A stretch of DNA of 64,000 nucleotides from Gammaproteobacteria bacterium Ga0077536. Its GTDB lineage: Bacteria > Pseudomonadota > Gammaproteobacteria > Ga0077536. The position numbers and the translations under genes were made by a program. The first letter of the stretch is position 1; every line of letters starts with the position of its first letter. Below the pieces are notes generated by a model. That model searched no databases, had not been told where the DNA came from, and saw nothing but the letters and a program-made list of their open reading frames with translations. This document shows, in pieces, positions 25,948 to 35,368 of this stretch. Location: contig LNEL01000051.1 in NCBI GenBank assembly GCA_001464935.1, forward strand, positions 62,001 through 126,000, read 5' to 3'.

Positions 25948-27203
25948 AGTTTGATGGTGAGACCGTCGGCGAGCGAATAGCGGTAGACGCGCAGCGCCGG
26001 CACGAGCCCGGCGATGAAACCGGCGAGCAGCACGGCGCCCAGCAGCGTCAGCTCATGCCACGACGGCGGCCAGCCCGCGATGCTGAGACCTACCCGCGCA
26101 TTGAGCAAGGGCAGCACGAGCAGCAGCAAGGCCTGCAGCAGCAACAGGCCGAGGCCGATGCCGGCGACGGTCAGCAGCAGCGCTTCCCCGAGCACGAGGC
26201 CGAAGATCTGGACGTAGCGCGCGCCGAGCGCGCGCAGGATCGCCATTTCCCGGCGTCGCTCGTTGAGGCCCGTCATCAGCGCCGTCATCATCGCCAGCAG
26301 CCCGCACACGACGACCAGCGCGGCGACGCCGAGCAGCACATGCTCACCGACCGCGAGCAGGTCCCACAGCTGCTGGGTCGTCAGCGCGGGCAGAATCGCC
26401 ATCAGCGGTTCGTCGCTGAATTCATTGATCGCGCGCTGGACATTGAACAGCTGCGTCTTCGACTTGAGCCCGACCATCACCGCGGTCACCGATTTCGGCG
26501 TCAGCGCGCGCGCGCGGACCTCGGCGGCGGACAGGCGCAGGCCCGGCACCGGGCCACCGGCGAACCAGTCGGCGTGAATGGCCTCGATGCCGCGCAGACC
26601 GACATGCACCGTGCGATCGACCGGCGTACCGGTCGGCGCCAGGATGCCGCGCACGACGAAGGGCTTGTCCGCGTGCTCGGCAAAACTCGCCTTGCCCGCG
26701 CCGTGGGCCAGTGTCAGCGTGTCACCGACCGTGTAGCCGTAACGCCGCGCGACGTCGGCACCGAGCACGGCGTCGAAGACATCGTCGAAGACGGCGCCCG
26801 CGGCGAAGCGCAGCGGCGTGCCACCGGCATGGCGGTAGTGCTCGAAATAGGACACCTCCGTACCGAGCACACGAAACCCGCGATGGGAATCACCGAGCGA
26901 CAGCGGCACGGTCCACGCGACTTCGGGGCGTGCGGCGAGCGCCAGGTAACTCCGCCAGCTGACATTGTTGGTGGCGTCTCCGATCCGGAACACGCTGTAG
27001 AGCAGCAGGTTCACCGCCGATCCGCGCGCGCCGACGATCAGATCGGTGCCGCTCAGAGTGTCGGTGAAACTGGCACGCGCATCCGTGCGCAGACGCTCGA
27101 CGCCCAGCAGCAGCACCACGCTCAGCGCGATCGACAGCACGACGAGCGCGGCGGTCGACCGCCGATTCCACACGCTCTTGCGCGCGAGCGTCAGCATGCT
27201 CAT
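25944..27203 (-). CDS. FtsX/MacB-like ABC transporter permease
   Basis: A 419-aa inner-membrane protein with the MacB/FtsX topology: one N-terminal helix (residues ~17-35), a ~230-residue periplasmic domain and three C-terminal helices (about 270-410). The ERRREMAILRALGA segment before the penultimate helix is the coupling motif of the FtsX family. It overlaps the ATPase gene upstream (ATGA) and the DUF3299 gene downstream (ATGA), so the three act as a unit, more likely in mechanotransmission or lipoprotein/metal handling than in classical export. Confidence 0.9.
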   Translation of the reverse strand: MSMLTLARKSVWNRRSTAALVVLSIALSVVLLLGVERLRTDARASFTDTLSGTDLIVGARGSAVNLLLYSVFRIGDATNNVSWRSYLALAARPEVAWTVPLSLGDSHRGFRVLGTEVSYFEHYRHAGGTPLRFAAGAVFDDVFDAVLGADVARRYGYTVGDTLTLAHGAGKASFAEHADKPFVVRGILAPTGTPVDRTVHVGLRGIEAIHADWFAGGPVPGLRLSAAEVRARALTPKSVTAVMVGLKSKTQLFNVQRAINEFSDEPLMAILPALTTQQLWDLLAVGEHVLLGVAALVVVCGLLAMMTALMTGLNERRREMAILRALGARYVQIFGLVLGEALLLTVAGIGLGLLLLQALLLLVLPLLNARVGLSIAGWPPSWHELTLLGAVLLAGFIAGLVPALRVYRYSLADGLTIKL

Positions 27204-27913
27204 GGCGGCGTTGGCGCGGGTGCGAAGCGGCGCAGGTCGACTTCGCGATCGAAGGCGGCGGCGAGCTGACGATCGTGACTGACGAACAGCAGCGCACTGC
27301 CGGCCTCGACCACCTCCTGCAGCAGCAGCGTGACGAACTCCGTGCGCAGATCGGCGTCGAGCGCCGACGTCGGCTCATCGGCGACGATGACAGGCGGGCT
27401 ACCGATCAGTGCGCGCGCGGCGGCGACCCGCTGCTGCTGTCCGACCGAGAGCTCCGTCGCGGGCCGGCGATGCAGTTGCGGATCCGTGAGTCCGAGCCGG
27501 CCGAGCAGACGAACCGCCTCACCGGCGGGCGTGCCGGAGCGCCTGGCGGCCCGCTGCGCGCGCGCGGCGGAGAACTCGCAGCTGAGCAGTACATTCTCGA
27601 GCACCGACAGGTAGGGCAGCAGATTGAACAGCTGGAACACGATGCCGAAGTGATCGGCGCGGAACCGATCGCGAGCGGCGCCGCGCAAGTGATCGATGCG
27701 CGTGTCGAGGATCCGCACGCAGCCCTCGGTCGGCTGCGCGATCCCGGTGATGAGGGACAGCAGGCTGGTCTTGCCGCTGCCGCTCGGTCCGGCCAGGAAC
27801 ACGCTTTCACCACGCGCGATCGCCAGGCGCGGGATGTCGAGCACCCAGTCGCGCGTCGGCTGCCAGCGGAAGCGCAGATCCTCGATCGCAATCGCCGACG
27901 CAGCGTCGCTCAC
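27200..27913 (-). CDS. ABC transporter ATP-binding protein (LolD/MacB type)
   Basis: A 237-aa ABC ATPase. Walker A is GPSGSGKTS, the signature is LSVGQQQR and Walker B ends VIVADEPTSALD. The length and the partner permease place it with LolD/MacB-like ATPases. The frame is open to 28003, but homologues begin close to AIAIEDLRF, so the GTG at 27913 is preferred; it has only a weak ribosome binding site, so the start is uncertain. Divergent from the copper ATPase gene with 173 bp between. Confidence 0.88.
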   Translation of the reverse strand: MSDAASAIAIEDLRFRWQPTRDWVLDIPRLAIARGESVFLAGPSGSGKTSLLSLITGIAQPTEGCVRILDTRIDHLRGAARDRFRADHFGIVFQLFNLLPYLSVLENVLLSCEFSAARAQRAARRSGTPAGEAVRLLGRLGLTDPQLHRRPATELSVGQQQRVAAARALIGSPPVIVADEPTSALDADLRTEFVTLLLQEVVEAGSALLFVSHDRQLAAAFDREVDLRRFAPAPTPP

Positions 27914-28086
27914 CGACCGATACCGTGTCGGCACGCACTTCGCGTTAGGATAGCGTTCAGCGCCGTTGCTGAGCGTGGCATCGCCCCGGACTCCGCGATT
28001 CAATCAGAGGCGGCATCATAGGCACTTGGCGCCACTGCGCCAACGGCGCGCCAGCGCTGCTCTTCCATCCTGTCCGGGCGATCTGC

Positions 28087-30423
28087 GTGAACGATATGAC
28101 CACGGAAACTGCGAGCGAAGAAGTGTCGACAGCGGCGACGCTCGATCCCGTCTGCGGCATGACGGTCGATCCCGCGCATGCCCGCGCCCGGCGCGAATGG
28201 GAAGGCCGCGTGTTCCAGTTCTGTTGCACGGGCTGCGCAGTGAAGTTCGATGGCGATCCGGCCGGCTACGCCAGCGGCAGCGCGCGCGCGCTGCCGGCAG
28301 TGAAAGCGCACGCAGTTCCCTCGACGCCGGGCGATGTCGCGCCGACTGCCGCCTATGTCTGTCCGATGCACCCGGAGGTCACGAGCGACCGACCAGCGGA
28401 CTGTCGCCTGTGCGGCATGGCGCTGGAGCCGACGCGCCCGACGCTCGACGACAGCGAGAGTCCCGAACTGCGGGATTTCAGGCAGCGCCTGCTGTGGACG
28501 CTGCCGTTGTCGCTGAGCGTGCTCGTGCTGGCGATGGGAGGAGGCGCGGCACTGCCGTCGTCGCTGCAACCTGCGCTGCCGTGGGTGCAAGGGGTGCTCG
28601 CGAGCCCGGTCGTGATGTGGGCGGGCTGGCCGATCTTCAAGCGCGCGTCGCAGTCGCTGGCGCAACGCGCCGCGAACATGTGGACGCTGATCGGGATCGG
28701 CACCGCGAGCGCCTATCTCTACAGCATCTTCGCCCTGCTCGCACCGGGCTGGCTGCCGGCAGCGGCGACGCATCACGGCGGCATGACGGTGTACTTCGAA
28801 GCGGCCGCGGTGATCGTGTCACTGACGCTGCTCGGGCAGGTGCTCGAGGGCATGGCGCGCGCCCGCACGGCCGACGCGCTGCGCGCCCTGCTTGCCCTGC
28901 GTCCACCGCAGGCGTTGCGAATCGGCGACGCCGGCGCCGAGACGCTGATCCCCGTCGAAGACGTGCAGGTCGGTGACCGCCTGCGCGTGCGGCCCGGCGA
29001 GCAGGTGCCGCTCGATGGCATCGTCGTCGACGGCGCGAGCGAAATCGACGAATCGATGCTGACGGGCGAGGCGTTTCCACGCGAGAAGCGCGTGGGCGAT
29101 GCCGTGGTCGGCGGCACGTTGAACGGCCACGGCAGCCTCGATTTCCGCGTGACCAAAGTCGGCGACGACACCGTGCTCGCGCGCATCGTCGAACTCGTGC
29201 TCGAAGCGCAGCGTACTCGGGCGCCGCTGCAACGGCTCGCCGACAGGATCGCGGCCTGGTTCGTGCCGACGGTGGTGCTCGTGGCGGTGCTCTCGCTCGT
29301 CGGCTGGGGCCTGTTGGGCCCGGCGCCGTCGTGGCAGCTGGGCCTGTGGCACGCAATCAGCGTGCTGATCATCGCCTGCCCGTGCGCCCTGGGACTGGCG
29401 ACACCGATGTCGGTGATGGTGGCCACCGGCCGCGCCGCGCAGGGCGGCGTGCTGTTCAGGGATGCTGCGGCGATTGAGCGTCTCGCCGCGGCGACCCTGC
29501 TGCTGATCGACAAGACCGGCACGCTGACCCTCGGGCGGCCCACGGTGACGGCCATCGTGCCGGCCGGCAGCTTCGACGAAGCTGCCGTGCTCGTCGCCGC
29601 GGCCAGCGTCGCCGCGCGCTCCGAGCATCCGTATGCGCGGGCCATCGCGCGCTGCGCGAACGAGCGGGCCCTGCGCCGCAATGCCGCGGCGGGTTTCAAG
29701 GCCAGCGCCGGCGCCGGCATGGAGGCGCTGGTGCTGGGCAAACGCGTGCAGGTCGGATCGGCGGGATTCACCGGGCAGGCGGAATCCGCCGCGCAGATCG
29801 GTGCCTGGCGGTCCGCTGGCGCGACGGTGGTGTTCGTCAGTATCGACGGCGAGCCCGCCGGGATGCTGGCGCTGAGCGACAGCCTCAAGCCCGGCGCCCA
29901 GGTCGCGCTCGATGCGCTGCGCGCAGACGGTATCGCCGTCGAGATGGCGAGCGGCGACGCGGCGGCCACAGTTCAGCGCATCGCCGCCGACGTCGGTATC
30001 GACGTCGTGCACGCGGCGCAAAGCCCGGCCGACAAGGCGGCACTGGTCGCGGCCCGCCGTGCGGCCGGCCATCACGTCGCCATGGCCGGTGATGGCATCA
30101 ACGACGCGCCGGCGCTCGCCGCCGCCGATGTCGGCATCGCGATGGGCAACGGCACCGATGTCGCGATCGCCGCCGGCGACATCACGCTGGTCGCGGGCCA
30201 TCTCGACGCGATCGTACGCGCCCGCGTCATTGCCCGCGCTGCCGTGCGCAACATGCGGCAGAATCTCGGCCTCGCGTTCTGTTACAACGCACTCGGCATT
30301 CCGATTGCGGCCGGTGCCTTCGCGTCGTTCGGCATCCAGGCGTCGCCGATGATGGCAGCGCTCGCCATGAGCCTGTCGTCCGTGTCCGTCGTTGGCAACG
30401 CGTTGCGCCTGAGGTCAGCCTGA
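28087..30423 (+). CDS. Heavy-metal (Cu-type) P1B ATPase with YHS and HMBD metal-binding N terminus
   Basis: A 778-aa metal-exporting ATPase. The N terminus lacks the usual HMA (CxxC ferredoxin-like) domain. It has instead a YHS/TRASH-type domain ([16 protein letters not shown], residues ~18-60) and a heavy-metal-binding motif (YVCPMHPEV, residues ~95-130). The membrane CPC motif is at Cys431 ([11 protein letters not shown]), the phosphorylated Asp is 475 (DKTGT), and the hinge motif [10 protein letters not shown] is present. CPC points to Cu(I)/Ag(I). GTG at 28087 is the probable start, with an in-frame ATG at 28096. The stop overlaps the modA ATG. Confidence 0.92.
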   Translation: MNDMTTETASEEVSTAATLDPVCGMTVDPAHARARREWEGRVFQFCCTGCAVKFDGDPAGYASGSARALPAVKAHAVPSTPGDVAPTAAYVCPMHPEVTSDRPADCRLCGMALEPTRPTLDDSESPELRDFRQRLLWTLPLSLSVLVLAMGGGAALPSSLQPALPWVQGVLASPVVMWAGWPIFKRASQSLAQRAANMWTLIGIGTASAYLYSIFALLAPGWLPAAATHHGGMTVYFEAAAVIVSLTLLGQVLEGMARARTADALRALLALRPPQALRIGDAGAETLIPVEDVQVGDRLRVRPGEQVPLDGIVVDGASEIDESMLTGEAFPREKRVGDAVVGGTLNGHGSLDFRVTKVGDDTVLARIVELVLEAQRTRAPLQRLADRIAAWFVPTVVLVAVLSLVGWGLLGPAPSWQLGLWHAISVLIIACPCALGLATPMSVMVATGRAAQGGVLFRDAAAIERLAAATLLLIDKTGTLTLGRPTVTAIVPAGSFDEAAVLVAAASVAARSEHPYARAIARCANERALRRNAAAGFKASAGAGMEALVLGKRVQVGSAGFTGQAESAAQIGAWRSAGATVVFVSIDGEPAGMLALSDSLKPGAQVALDALRADGIAVEMASGDAAATVQRIAADVGIDVVHAAQSPADKAALVAARRAAGHHVAMAGDGINDAPALAAADVGIAMGNGTDVAIAAGDITLVAGHLDAIVRARVIARAAVRNMRQNLGLAFCYNALGIPIAAGAFASFGIQASPMMAALAMSLSSVSVVGNALRLRSA

Positions 30424-31211
30424 TGCTTCGGGTCGCGACGTTCGTCTGGTGGCTGGGCCCTCTCCTCGCGTTGACCATGCCGGTCCGGGCGGCAGAGCTG
30501 ACGGTGTTCAGCGCCGCCAGCCTCACCGATATCCTGCCGGCGCTGGCACGCGATTACGCCCGTGACAGTGGTGACCGGATCAGATTCTCGTTCGGCGCAT
30601 CTTCCGCGCTGGCGCGCCAGATCGAGGCCGGCGCGAGCGCCGACGTCATCGTCTCGGCCGACGACGACTGGATGGACTACCTGGCCGAGCGCGATCTGCT
30701 GCAGCCGGGGACGCGCGCGATCGTCGCCGGCAATCGGCTCGTGCTGATTGGCGCGCGCAGCGTGCGCACGGAACGGGTCGAATTCAGTCGCGAACTCGAT
30801 CTGCGCGCACTGCTCGGTGACGGCCGGCTCGCGCTCGGCGATCCCGCGCACGTGCCGGCCGGCCGCTATGCGCAGGCCGGCCTCGAGAAGCTCGGCCTCT
30901 GGGCTTCGGTGCAGGATCGGCTCGCCCCGGCCGAATCGGTGCGCGTCGCGTTGATGTACGTCGTGCGGGGGGAAGCCCCGCTCGGTTTCGTGTATGCGAC
31001 CGACGTGCGGGGCGTCTCGGCGGTGCGGGTGCTGGGAGAACTGCCGACCGATCCGGCTGCGCCGATACACTACCCGGCAGCGGCGCTGCGCCGCGCCTCG
31101 TCCGGCTCGGCAGCGGCGTTCGTCACCTATCTGCGCAGCCCGGCGGCACGCGCGATCTGGGCAGCGCACGGCTTCACCGTCGCCGCCGCTTCGTCCGCGG
31201 CAGCGCCGTGA
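30423..31211 (+). CDS. modA: Molybdate ABC transporter substrate-binding protein ModA
   Basis: A 262-aa periplasmic binding protein with a signal peptide (about 25 residues, ending PVRAA). The family pattern is strong: ELTVFSAASLTDILPAL, FSFGASSALARQIEAGA, DVIVSADDDWMDYL, DPAHVPAGRYA. It captures molybdate for ModBC. The start overlaps the stop of the copper ATPase gene (TGATG), so the two are translationally coupled, an unusual pairing. modB and modC follow only after an inverted regulator gene. Confidence 0.93.
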   Translation: MLRVATFVWWLGPLLALTMPVRAAELTVFSAASLTDILPALARDYARDSGDRIRFSFGASSALARQIEAGASADVIVSADDDWMDYLAERDLLQPGTRAIVAGNRLVLIGARSVRTERVEFSRELDLRALLGDGRLALGDPAHVPAGRYAQAGLEKLGLWASVQDRLAPAESVRVALMYVVRGEAPLGFVYATDVRGVSAVRVLGELPTDPAAPIHYPAAALRRASSGSAAAFVTYLRSPAARAIWAAHGFTVAAASSAAAP

Positions 31212-31220
31212 GCGGTCGCG

Positions 31221-31799
31221 TCAGCGTGCGGCCGCCGCGGGTTGACCGAACACGTCATAGAGCGTCGTGATATCGAACGGCTTGCTGATGCAGCGCTCGG
31301 CACCGGCCTCGAGCGCGCGGGCGTTATTCTCCGGCGACGGGAAACCCGTCATCGCAATCACCCGGATGCCGCGGGTGACCGGATCGGACTTCAGGCGCCG
31401 GCAGACTTCGAAACCGTCGAGACCGGGCATCATCAAATCCATCAGCATGATCTCGGGCACGAACTGCTGCACCTTGATTCCCGCGTCGAAGCCGTCGACT
31501 GCCGTTTCGATCACCAGGTCGCGATGCTCATCGAGCATCTCGCGGATGAGCGTCACGAGCTGCGGATCGTCGTCGACGATCAGCAGACGCGAGGCAGCGC
31601 CGGCGCTCTTGTGCTGCAGGCTCAGCCCGTTGTCCCGCGCGAAGCGCTCGATTTCATGGCGCATGAAGCGGCGATGGCCGCCGAGCGTCAGTTCGGCCTT
31701 CAACAGTCCCTTGGCGGCCCATTGGCGCACCGTGATGGGTGACACCATCAACAGCGAGGCCACTTCGGTGGGCGTCAGATATGGTTTGCGTTTCTGCAC
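31221..31799 (-). CDS. HTH (MerR/excisionase-like) - receiver domain response regulator
   Basis: A 192-aa protein with an N-terminal helix-turn-helix of the MerR/excisionase type (residues ~7-55, LTPTEVASLLMVSPITVRQW and the GGHRRF wing) followed by a CheY-like receiver (residues ~70-188). The phosphorylatable Asp is 121, the acidic pocket is in VDDDPQ and the conserved Lys is 173 (SKPF). The order, DNA-binding domain before receiver, is the reverse of most response regulators. No kinase gene adjoins it. It is inserted in inverted orientation between modA and modB. Confidence 0.85.
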   Translation of the reverse strand: MQKRKPYLTPTEVASLLMVSPITVRQWAAKGLLKAELTLGGHRRFMRHEIERFARDNGLSLQHKSAGAASRLLIVDDDPQLVTLIREMLDEHRDLVIETAVDGFDAGIKVQQFVPEIMLMDLMMPGLDGFEVCRRLKSDPVTRGIRVIAMTGFPSPENNARALEAGAERCISKPFDITTLYDVFGQPAAAAR

Positions 31800-32116
31800 G
31801 CTGGCTACGTCCTTGAGTCGTTGTACCGGTTATATCGGTCACACCGGATGAATCGTTTAGCCCGTTCGCTCACGGCGGTGCCCGCAGGGCCCTTCCAGCG
31901 CCCGACGCGGGCTGCTCCATCGGGCGTGCACCCGCAGGGACGGCGCGTGCCGCCAGCCCGCGCAACGGGCGGCCCGACCCGGCGCCGACCACGCCGATGC
32001 CCGGGTGGTGTCGCGCGGCCGAGCGCTCAGATCCGGGTGCGGCGGGCGGTGGTCCCGCGCCGGCGGCCGGGCCGGCACGACTTGGCGTGCCGATCGGCGA
32101 TTGCTGTAATGGCGGC
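31800..32116. other. Intergenic region between HTH-receiver gene and modB
   Basis: The first ~55 bp upstream of the HTH-receiver gene are comparatively AT-rich and carry repeated ACCGG around TTATAT (near 31825-31848), a likely promoter or operator. The remaining ~260 bp are very GC-rich with many short inverted repeats. No gene, convincing molybdenum-cofactor riboswitch or canonical ModE site was found. Confidence 0.4.
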
Positions 32117-32809
32117 ATGAGCGCGATCGACTGGAGTGAGGTGCTGGGTCTGAGCCTGCGGGTAGCGGCCGTCGCGACCGTGGCCAGCCTGCTGCCGGCG
32201 ATTCTGACCGCCTGGCTGCTGGCCCGCTGCCGTTTTCCCGGTCGAACCCTGCTCGATGCGCTGGTCCATGCGCCGCTGGTGCTGCCGCCCGTGGTCGTCG
32301 GCTATTTCCTGCTGCTGCTGTTCGGCGCGCACGGCGTGCTGGGCCGCTGGCTGCATGAAGCCTTCGGCATCCGGCTCGCGTTCACCGCCTCAGGGGCCGC
32401 GCTGGCCGGCGCGGTGATGGGCTTTCCGCTGATGGTGCGCTCGATCCGGCTCGGACTCGAAGCCGTCGACCGCGGACTCGAAACCGCCGCACGCACCCTC
32501 GGCGCCGGCCCCTTCGACGCCTTCGTGACAGTCACCCTGCCGCTGATGCTACCCGGCATCCTGGCCGGGCTGGTGTTGACCTTTGCTGCCTGCCTCGGCG
32601 AATTCGGTGCGACGATCACCTTTGCCGCGAACATTCCCGGCGAGACGCGCACGCTGACGCTCGCGATCTACACCGCTCTGCAGACCCAGGGCGGCGAGGC
32701 GGCAGCGGCGCGGCTCGTCGCCGTGTCCCTGGGGCTCGCGATTGCGGCGCTGCTGCTGGCCGAATGGAGCAACCGCCGTCTGCGCGCGTGGCTGCACGCG
32801 CCGTGCTGA
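32117..32809 (+). CDS. modB: Molybdate ABC transporter permease ModB
   Basis: A 230-aa inner-membrane permease with five predicted helices. The binding-protein-dependent transport motif for ATPase coupling is AARTLGAGPFDAFVTVTLPL, and ACLGEFGATITFAANIPGE is the typical ModB segment. The ATG at 32117 matches the family start; the longer open frame is GC-rich noise. It overlaps modC by a few nucleotides. Confidence 0.94.
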   Translation: MSAIDWSEVLGLSLRVAAVATVASLLPAILTAWLLARCRFPGRTLLDALVHAPLVLPPVVVGYFLLLLFGAHGVLGRWLHEAFGIRLAFTASGAALAGAVMGFPLMVRSIRLGLEAVDRGLETAARTLGAGPFDAFVTVTLPLMLPGILAGLVLTFAACLGEFGATITFAANIPGETRTLTLAIYTALQTQGGEAAAARLVAVSLGLAIAALLLAEWSNRRLRAWLHAPC

Positions 32810-33906
32810 AGCTGGATTTCACGACACGACGCGGCGATTTCGCGCTGACGGTCGACGCCGAGCTGCCGGGCCTCGGCATCACCGGCGTGTTCGGCCGCAG
32901 CGGTGCGGGCAAGTCCACGCTGATCGACACCATCGCCGGCATCGCGCGGCCCGACCGCGGGCGCGTGACGCTCGGCGAGCGGAGCTTCGTCGACGTCGAA
33001 CGCAAGGTGTGGACCCCAATCGAACAGCGACGGGTCGGCTACGTGTTCCAGGACGCCAAACTGTTTCCGCACCTGCGCGTGCTGGCCAATCTGCGCTACG
33101 GCGCGCAGCGCGCGCGCGACGGCCAGCGCGGCGCGGACTGGGAGCGGGTGCTCGAGGTGATGGATCTCGGCGCGCTGCTGACGCGCTGGCCCAATTCGCT
33201 GTCGGGCGGCGAGCGGCAACGCGTCGCCATCGCGCGCGCCCTGCTCGCGCGGCCCGAGCTGATGCTGATGGACGAGCCGCTCGCCTCGCTCGACGCGCCG
33301 CGCAAGGCCGAAATCCTCCACTATATCGAGCGCCTGCGTGACGAATACCCGATGCCGGTGCTGTTCGTCAGCCACTCGGTCGACGAGATGGTGCGGATTG
33401 CCGATCACCTGCTGCTGCTCAATGCGGGGCAGGTCGTCGCCAGTGGCCCGTTTCTCGAACTGGTGTCGGATACCGGCCTGCAGCCGCACCTCGGCCGGTT
33501 CGAGGCAGGCAGCGTCATCGAGTGCACCGTCAGCAGCCACGATGAAGCCTTCGAGCTGAGCACGCTGACGTTCAGCGGCGGCAGCCTGCGCGTGCCGCGG
33601 CTCGCACTGCCGCTCGGCACGCGACTGCGAGCCCGCCTGCGGGCGCGCGATGTGGCGCTCGCCACGCGCGATCCGTCGGACCTGTCGATCACCAATCGCG
33701 TGCACGGACGCATCATCGACCTCGTCCAGCGCGAGGGCCCCTATCTGGACGTGGTGGTGGACGCGTCAGGCACGCGACTGCTGGCCTTGGTCACCCGGGA
33801 ATCCTGTCAACGCCTGGGCCTCGCGCTGGGCACGCCGGTCGTCGCGCTGATCAAGGCGGTCGCGCTCGACAGTCGCGCCGTGGGCTATACGCGGCGAGCG
33901 CGCTGA
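32803..33906 (+). CDS. modC: Molybdate ABC transporter ATP-binding protein ModC
   Basis: A 367-aa ATPase: Walker A GRSGAGKST, signature LSGGERQR, Walker B LMLMDEPLASLD, and a C-terminal TOBE/Mop molybdate-binding domain (about 300-365, ending VVALIKAVALDS). The GTG at 32803 is chosen because LKLDF then aligns with the start of known ModC proteins and overlaps the modB stop; a frame from ATG 32764 is longer but lies inside modB. Confidence 0.94.
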   Translation: MLKLDFTTRRGDFALTVDAELPGLGITGVFGRSGAGKSTLIDTIAGIARPDRGRVTLGERSFVDVERKVWTPIEQRRVGYVFQDAKLFPHLRVLANLRYGAQRARDGQRGADWERVLEVMDLGALLTRWPNSLSGGERQRVAIARALLARPELMLMDEPLASLDAPRKAEILHYIERLRDEYPMPVLFVSHSVDEMVRIADHLLLLNAGQVVASGPFLELVSDTGLQPHLGRFEAGSVIECTVSSHDEAFELSTLTFSGGSLRVPRLALPLGTRLRARLRARDVALATRDPSDLSITNRVHGRIIDLVQREGPYLDVVVDASGTRLLALVTRESCQRLGLALGTPVVALIKAVALDSRAVGYTRRAR

Positions 33907-33992
33907 GGGCGGAGGGCGCAACAGCGACCGCCTGCGGTGTGGCGTGGCGTGTCCCGATGCCTCGCGCGGGCGCGCCGGTTGGCGCCGGTCGG

Positions 33993-34535
33993 TCAGAGCG
34001 AGGGGCGGCGGGCACCCGTCAGGCGCCCGTTCCAGTAGCTGTTCGACATCGCCGAGATGATCACCCGGCCCGTGCGCGGGCTCGGGGCATGTACGAAGCG
34101 ACCGTCGCCGAGATAGATGCCGACATGGGAGTACGGATTGCCCTGGGTGTTGAAGAACACGAGGTCGGCCGCCTGCAGGTCGGTGAGGGGGATCTGCGGC
34201 AGTTGTGCCGCCATCGACGCGGCATTGCGCGGCAGCTCGAAATCGAAGGTGCCGAAGACGTGCTGGACGAGTCCGCTGCAATCGAAGCCCCGCGTCGGCG
34301 ACTGGCCGCCGGAGACATAGGGTTTGCCCTGCATGCTCGCGGCGTAGGCCACGAGGCCGAGCGTGTCGAGATCGCCAGTCGGGACGCGGGCGGGCGCCGG
34401 CGGTGCGGGGCGCGGCATCGCCACTGCCGGCACCTCGGGCGCGGGCCCCAGCAGCGAACAACCGCTGACGAGCAGGGCCAGCAGCGGCAGCAGCAGGCGG
34501 GCGCACCGGGTAGCGGTCGACAGGGCTCGCGTCAC
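33993..34535 (-). CDS. NlpC/P60-family lipoprotein peptidase
   Basis: A 180-aa putative cell-wall endopeptidase. A lipobox LLVSGC at about residue 22-27 marks a lipoprotein. The NlpC/P60 catalytic Cys is in FDCSGLVQHVF, the His in YSHVGIYLGDG, and the third polar residue in RFVHAPSP. Family enzymes cut the peptide stems of peptidoglycan. The GTG at 34535 with GGAG 7 nt upstream is preferred over the ATG at 34577. The gene is transcribed away from the AT-rich segment. Confidence 0.9.
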   Translation of the reverse strand: MTRALSTATRCARLLLPLLALLVSGCSLLGPAPEVPAVAMPRPAPPAPARVPTGDLDTLGLVAYAASMQGKPYVSGGQSPTRGFDCSGLVQHVFGTFDFELPRNAASMAAQLPQIPLTDLQAADLVFFNTQGNPYSHVGIYLGDGRFVHAPSPRTGRVIISAMSNSYWNGRLTGARRPSL

Positions 34536-34560
34536 GGGCGGACTCCAATCATGAGACGGA

Positions 34561-34993
34561 TCTGAATTAAAGCGCATAAGCTTGCTATTTTCATGGATAA
34601 TTTTCGATATTCAAGGCCCAGCCCCCAAGTCCGGCACGGCTCGGGCTGCGGGGCGGGCCTGCAACAGCAGGCGCTGTTCGGCGCGTGTCGCACCCGTTTG
34701 GACAGGCTTGACGAAGACTTCGAATGCTGATTGTGCACAGCACCCCGCCCAAATTGGGGCCAATGCCTAAAGTTCGGTGAATGTGTTGTCCCAGCGGGTG
34801 ATAAATGCTTTATAAGTCTATAATTTTACTTAAATTATTGAATTTGTCGAAAATTTATCCAATTCAACGGAATTCATGCATCGCTGCCGCACTAAGCGCC
34901 GCTTTTCGCACTCTATCAACAGACTTATCCACAGAATCTGTGAGTAAGTGGGGACGTTGCCTCACGGGTGTGGACAAGGCTAAGGTGCCGTCC
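34561..34993. other. AT-rich intergenic segment with DnaA-box-like sequences
   Basis: A ~430-bp non-coding stretch. Positions 34800-34870 are almost entirely A/T, in sharp contrast to the GC-rich surroundings. A perfect DnaA box TTATCCACA is at 34925-34933. One-mismatch boxes are TTGTGCACA at 34731-34739 and TTGTCCACA on the minus strand at 34969-34977. TTATCCAAT borders the AT-rich part at 34856-34864. This layout resembles a replication origin with an unwinding element, but could equally be an AT-rich promoter region. Confidence 0.4.
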
Positions 34994-35368
34994 ATGTCAC
35001 CCGTCGGACTATGCTCACCCCCCGCCCTGTGCACCCTGTCGCTCGTGCTGGCCCTGTTCAATCCAGCCAGCGGAGCGTCGGAAGCCGCCGGCAGTGAAGC
35101 GGCCGGCGCACTCGTGTTCGAGGAACAGCTCGATGGCAAGTGCCAGATTCTGAGCGAAGGTGGCAAGCTCGTTGTCCTGCGCAACACTCACGCCGGGCGA
35201 ACGGTGCGCTACCGTCTGATCCGGCTGTTCGCCAATGTGCCGCAGAGCCGCATCGACGGCGAAATCGAGCCCGGCGGCGCCCCCCAGAAACTGGGCTGCA
35301 ACCGGGTTGGCGGACGTCAACAGTCATGGAAAATCGAGCGCGCCGCGCTCGTGGAGCAAACACCTTGA
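34994..35368 (+). CDS. Small secreted hypothetical protein
   Basis: A 124-aa protein not assigned to a family. The ATG at 34994 gives a plausible signal peptide (LCTLSLVLALFNPASGA) followed by a mature domain of about 90 residues with one Cys pair (DGKCQIL and KLGCNRV) that could form a disulfide, suggesting a small beta-sandwich. The open frame extends upstream to 34805, but that part is AT-rich intergenic DNA. The stop overlaps the start of the next small secreted-protein gene, so the two are probably made together. Confidence 0.6.
   Translation: MSPVGLCSPPALCTLSLVLALFNPASGASEAAGSEAAGALVFEEQLDGKCQILSEGGKLVVLRNTHAGRTVRYRLIRLFANVPQSRIDGEIEPGGAPQKLGCNRVGGRQQSWKIERAALVEQTP

Noticed and set aside
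31800..32116. Possible molybdenum-cofactor riboswitch or ModE operator before modB
   Set aside because: No conserved core or properly spaced ModE half-sites could be seen; the region is only GC-rich with short repeats.
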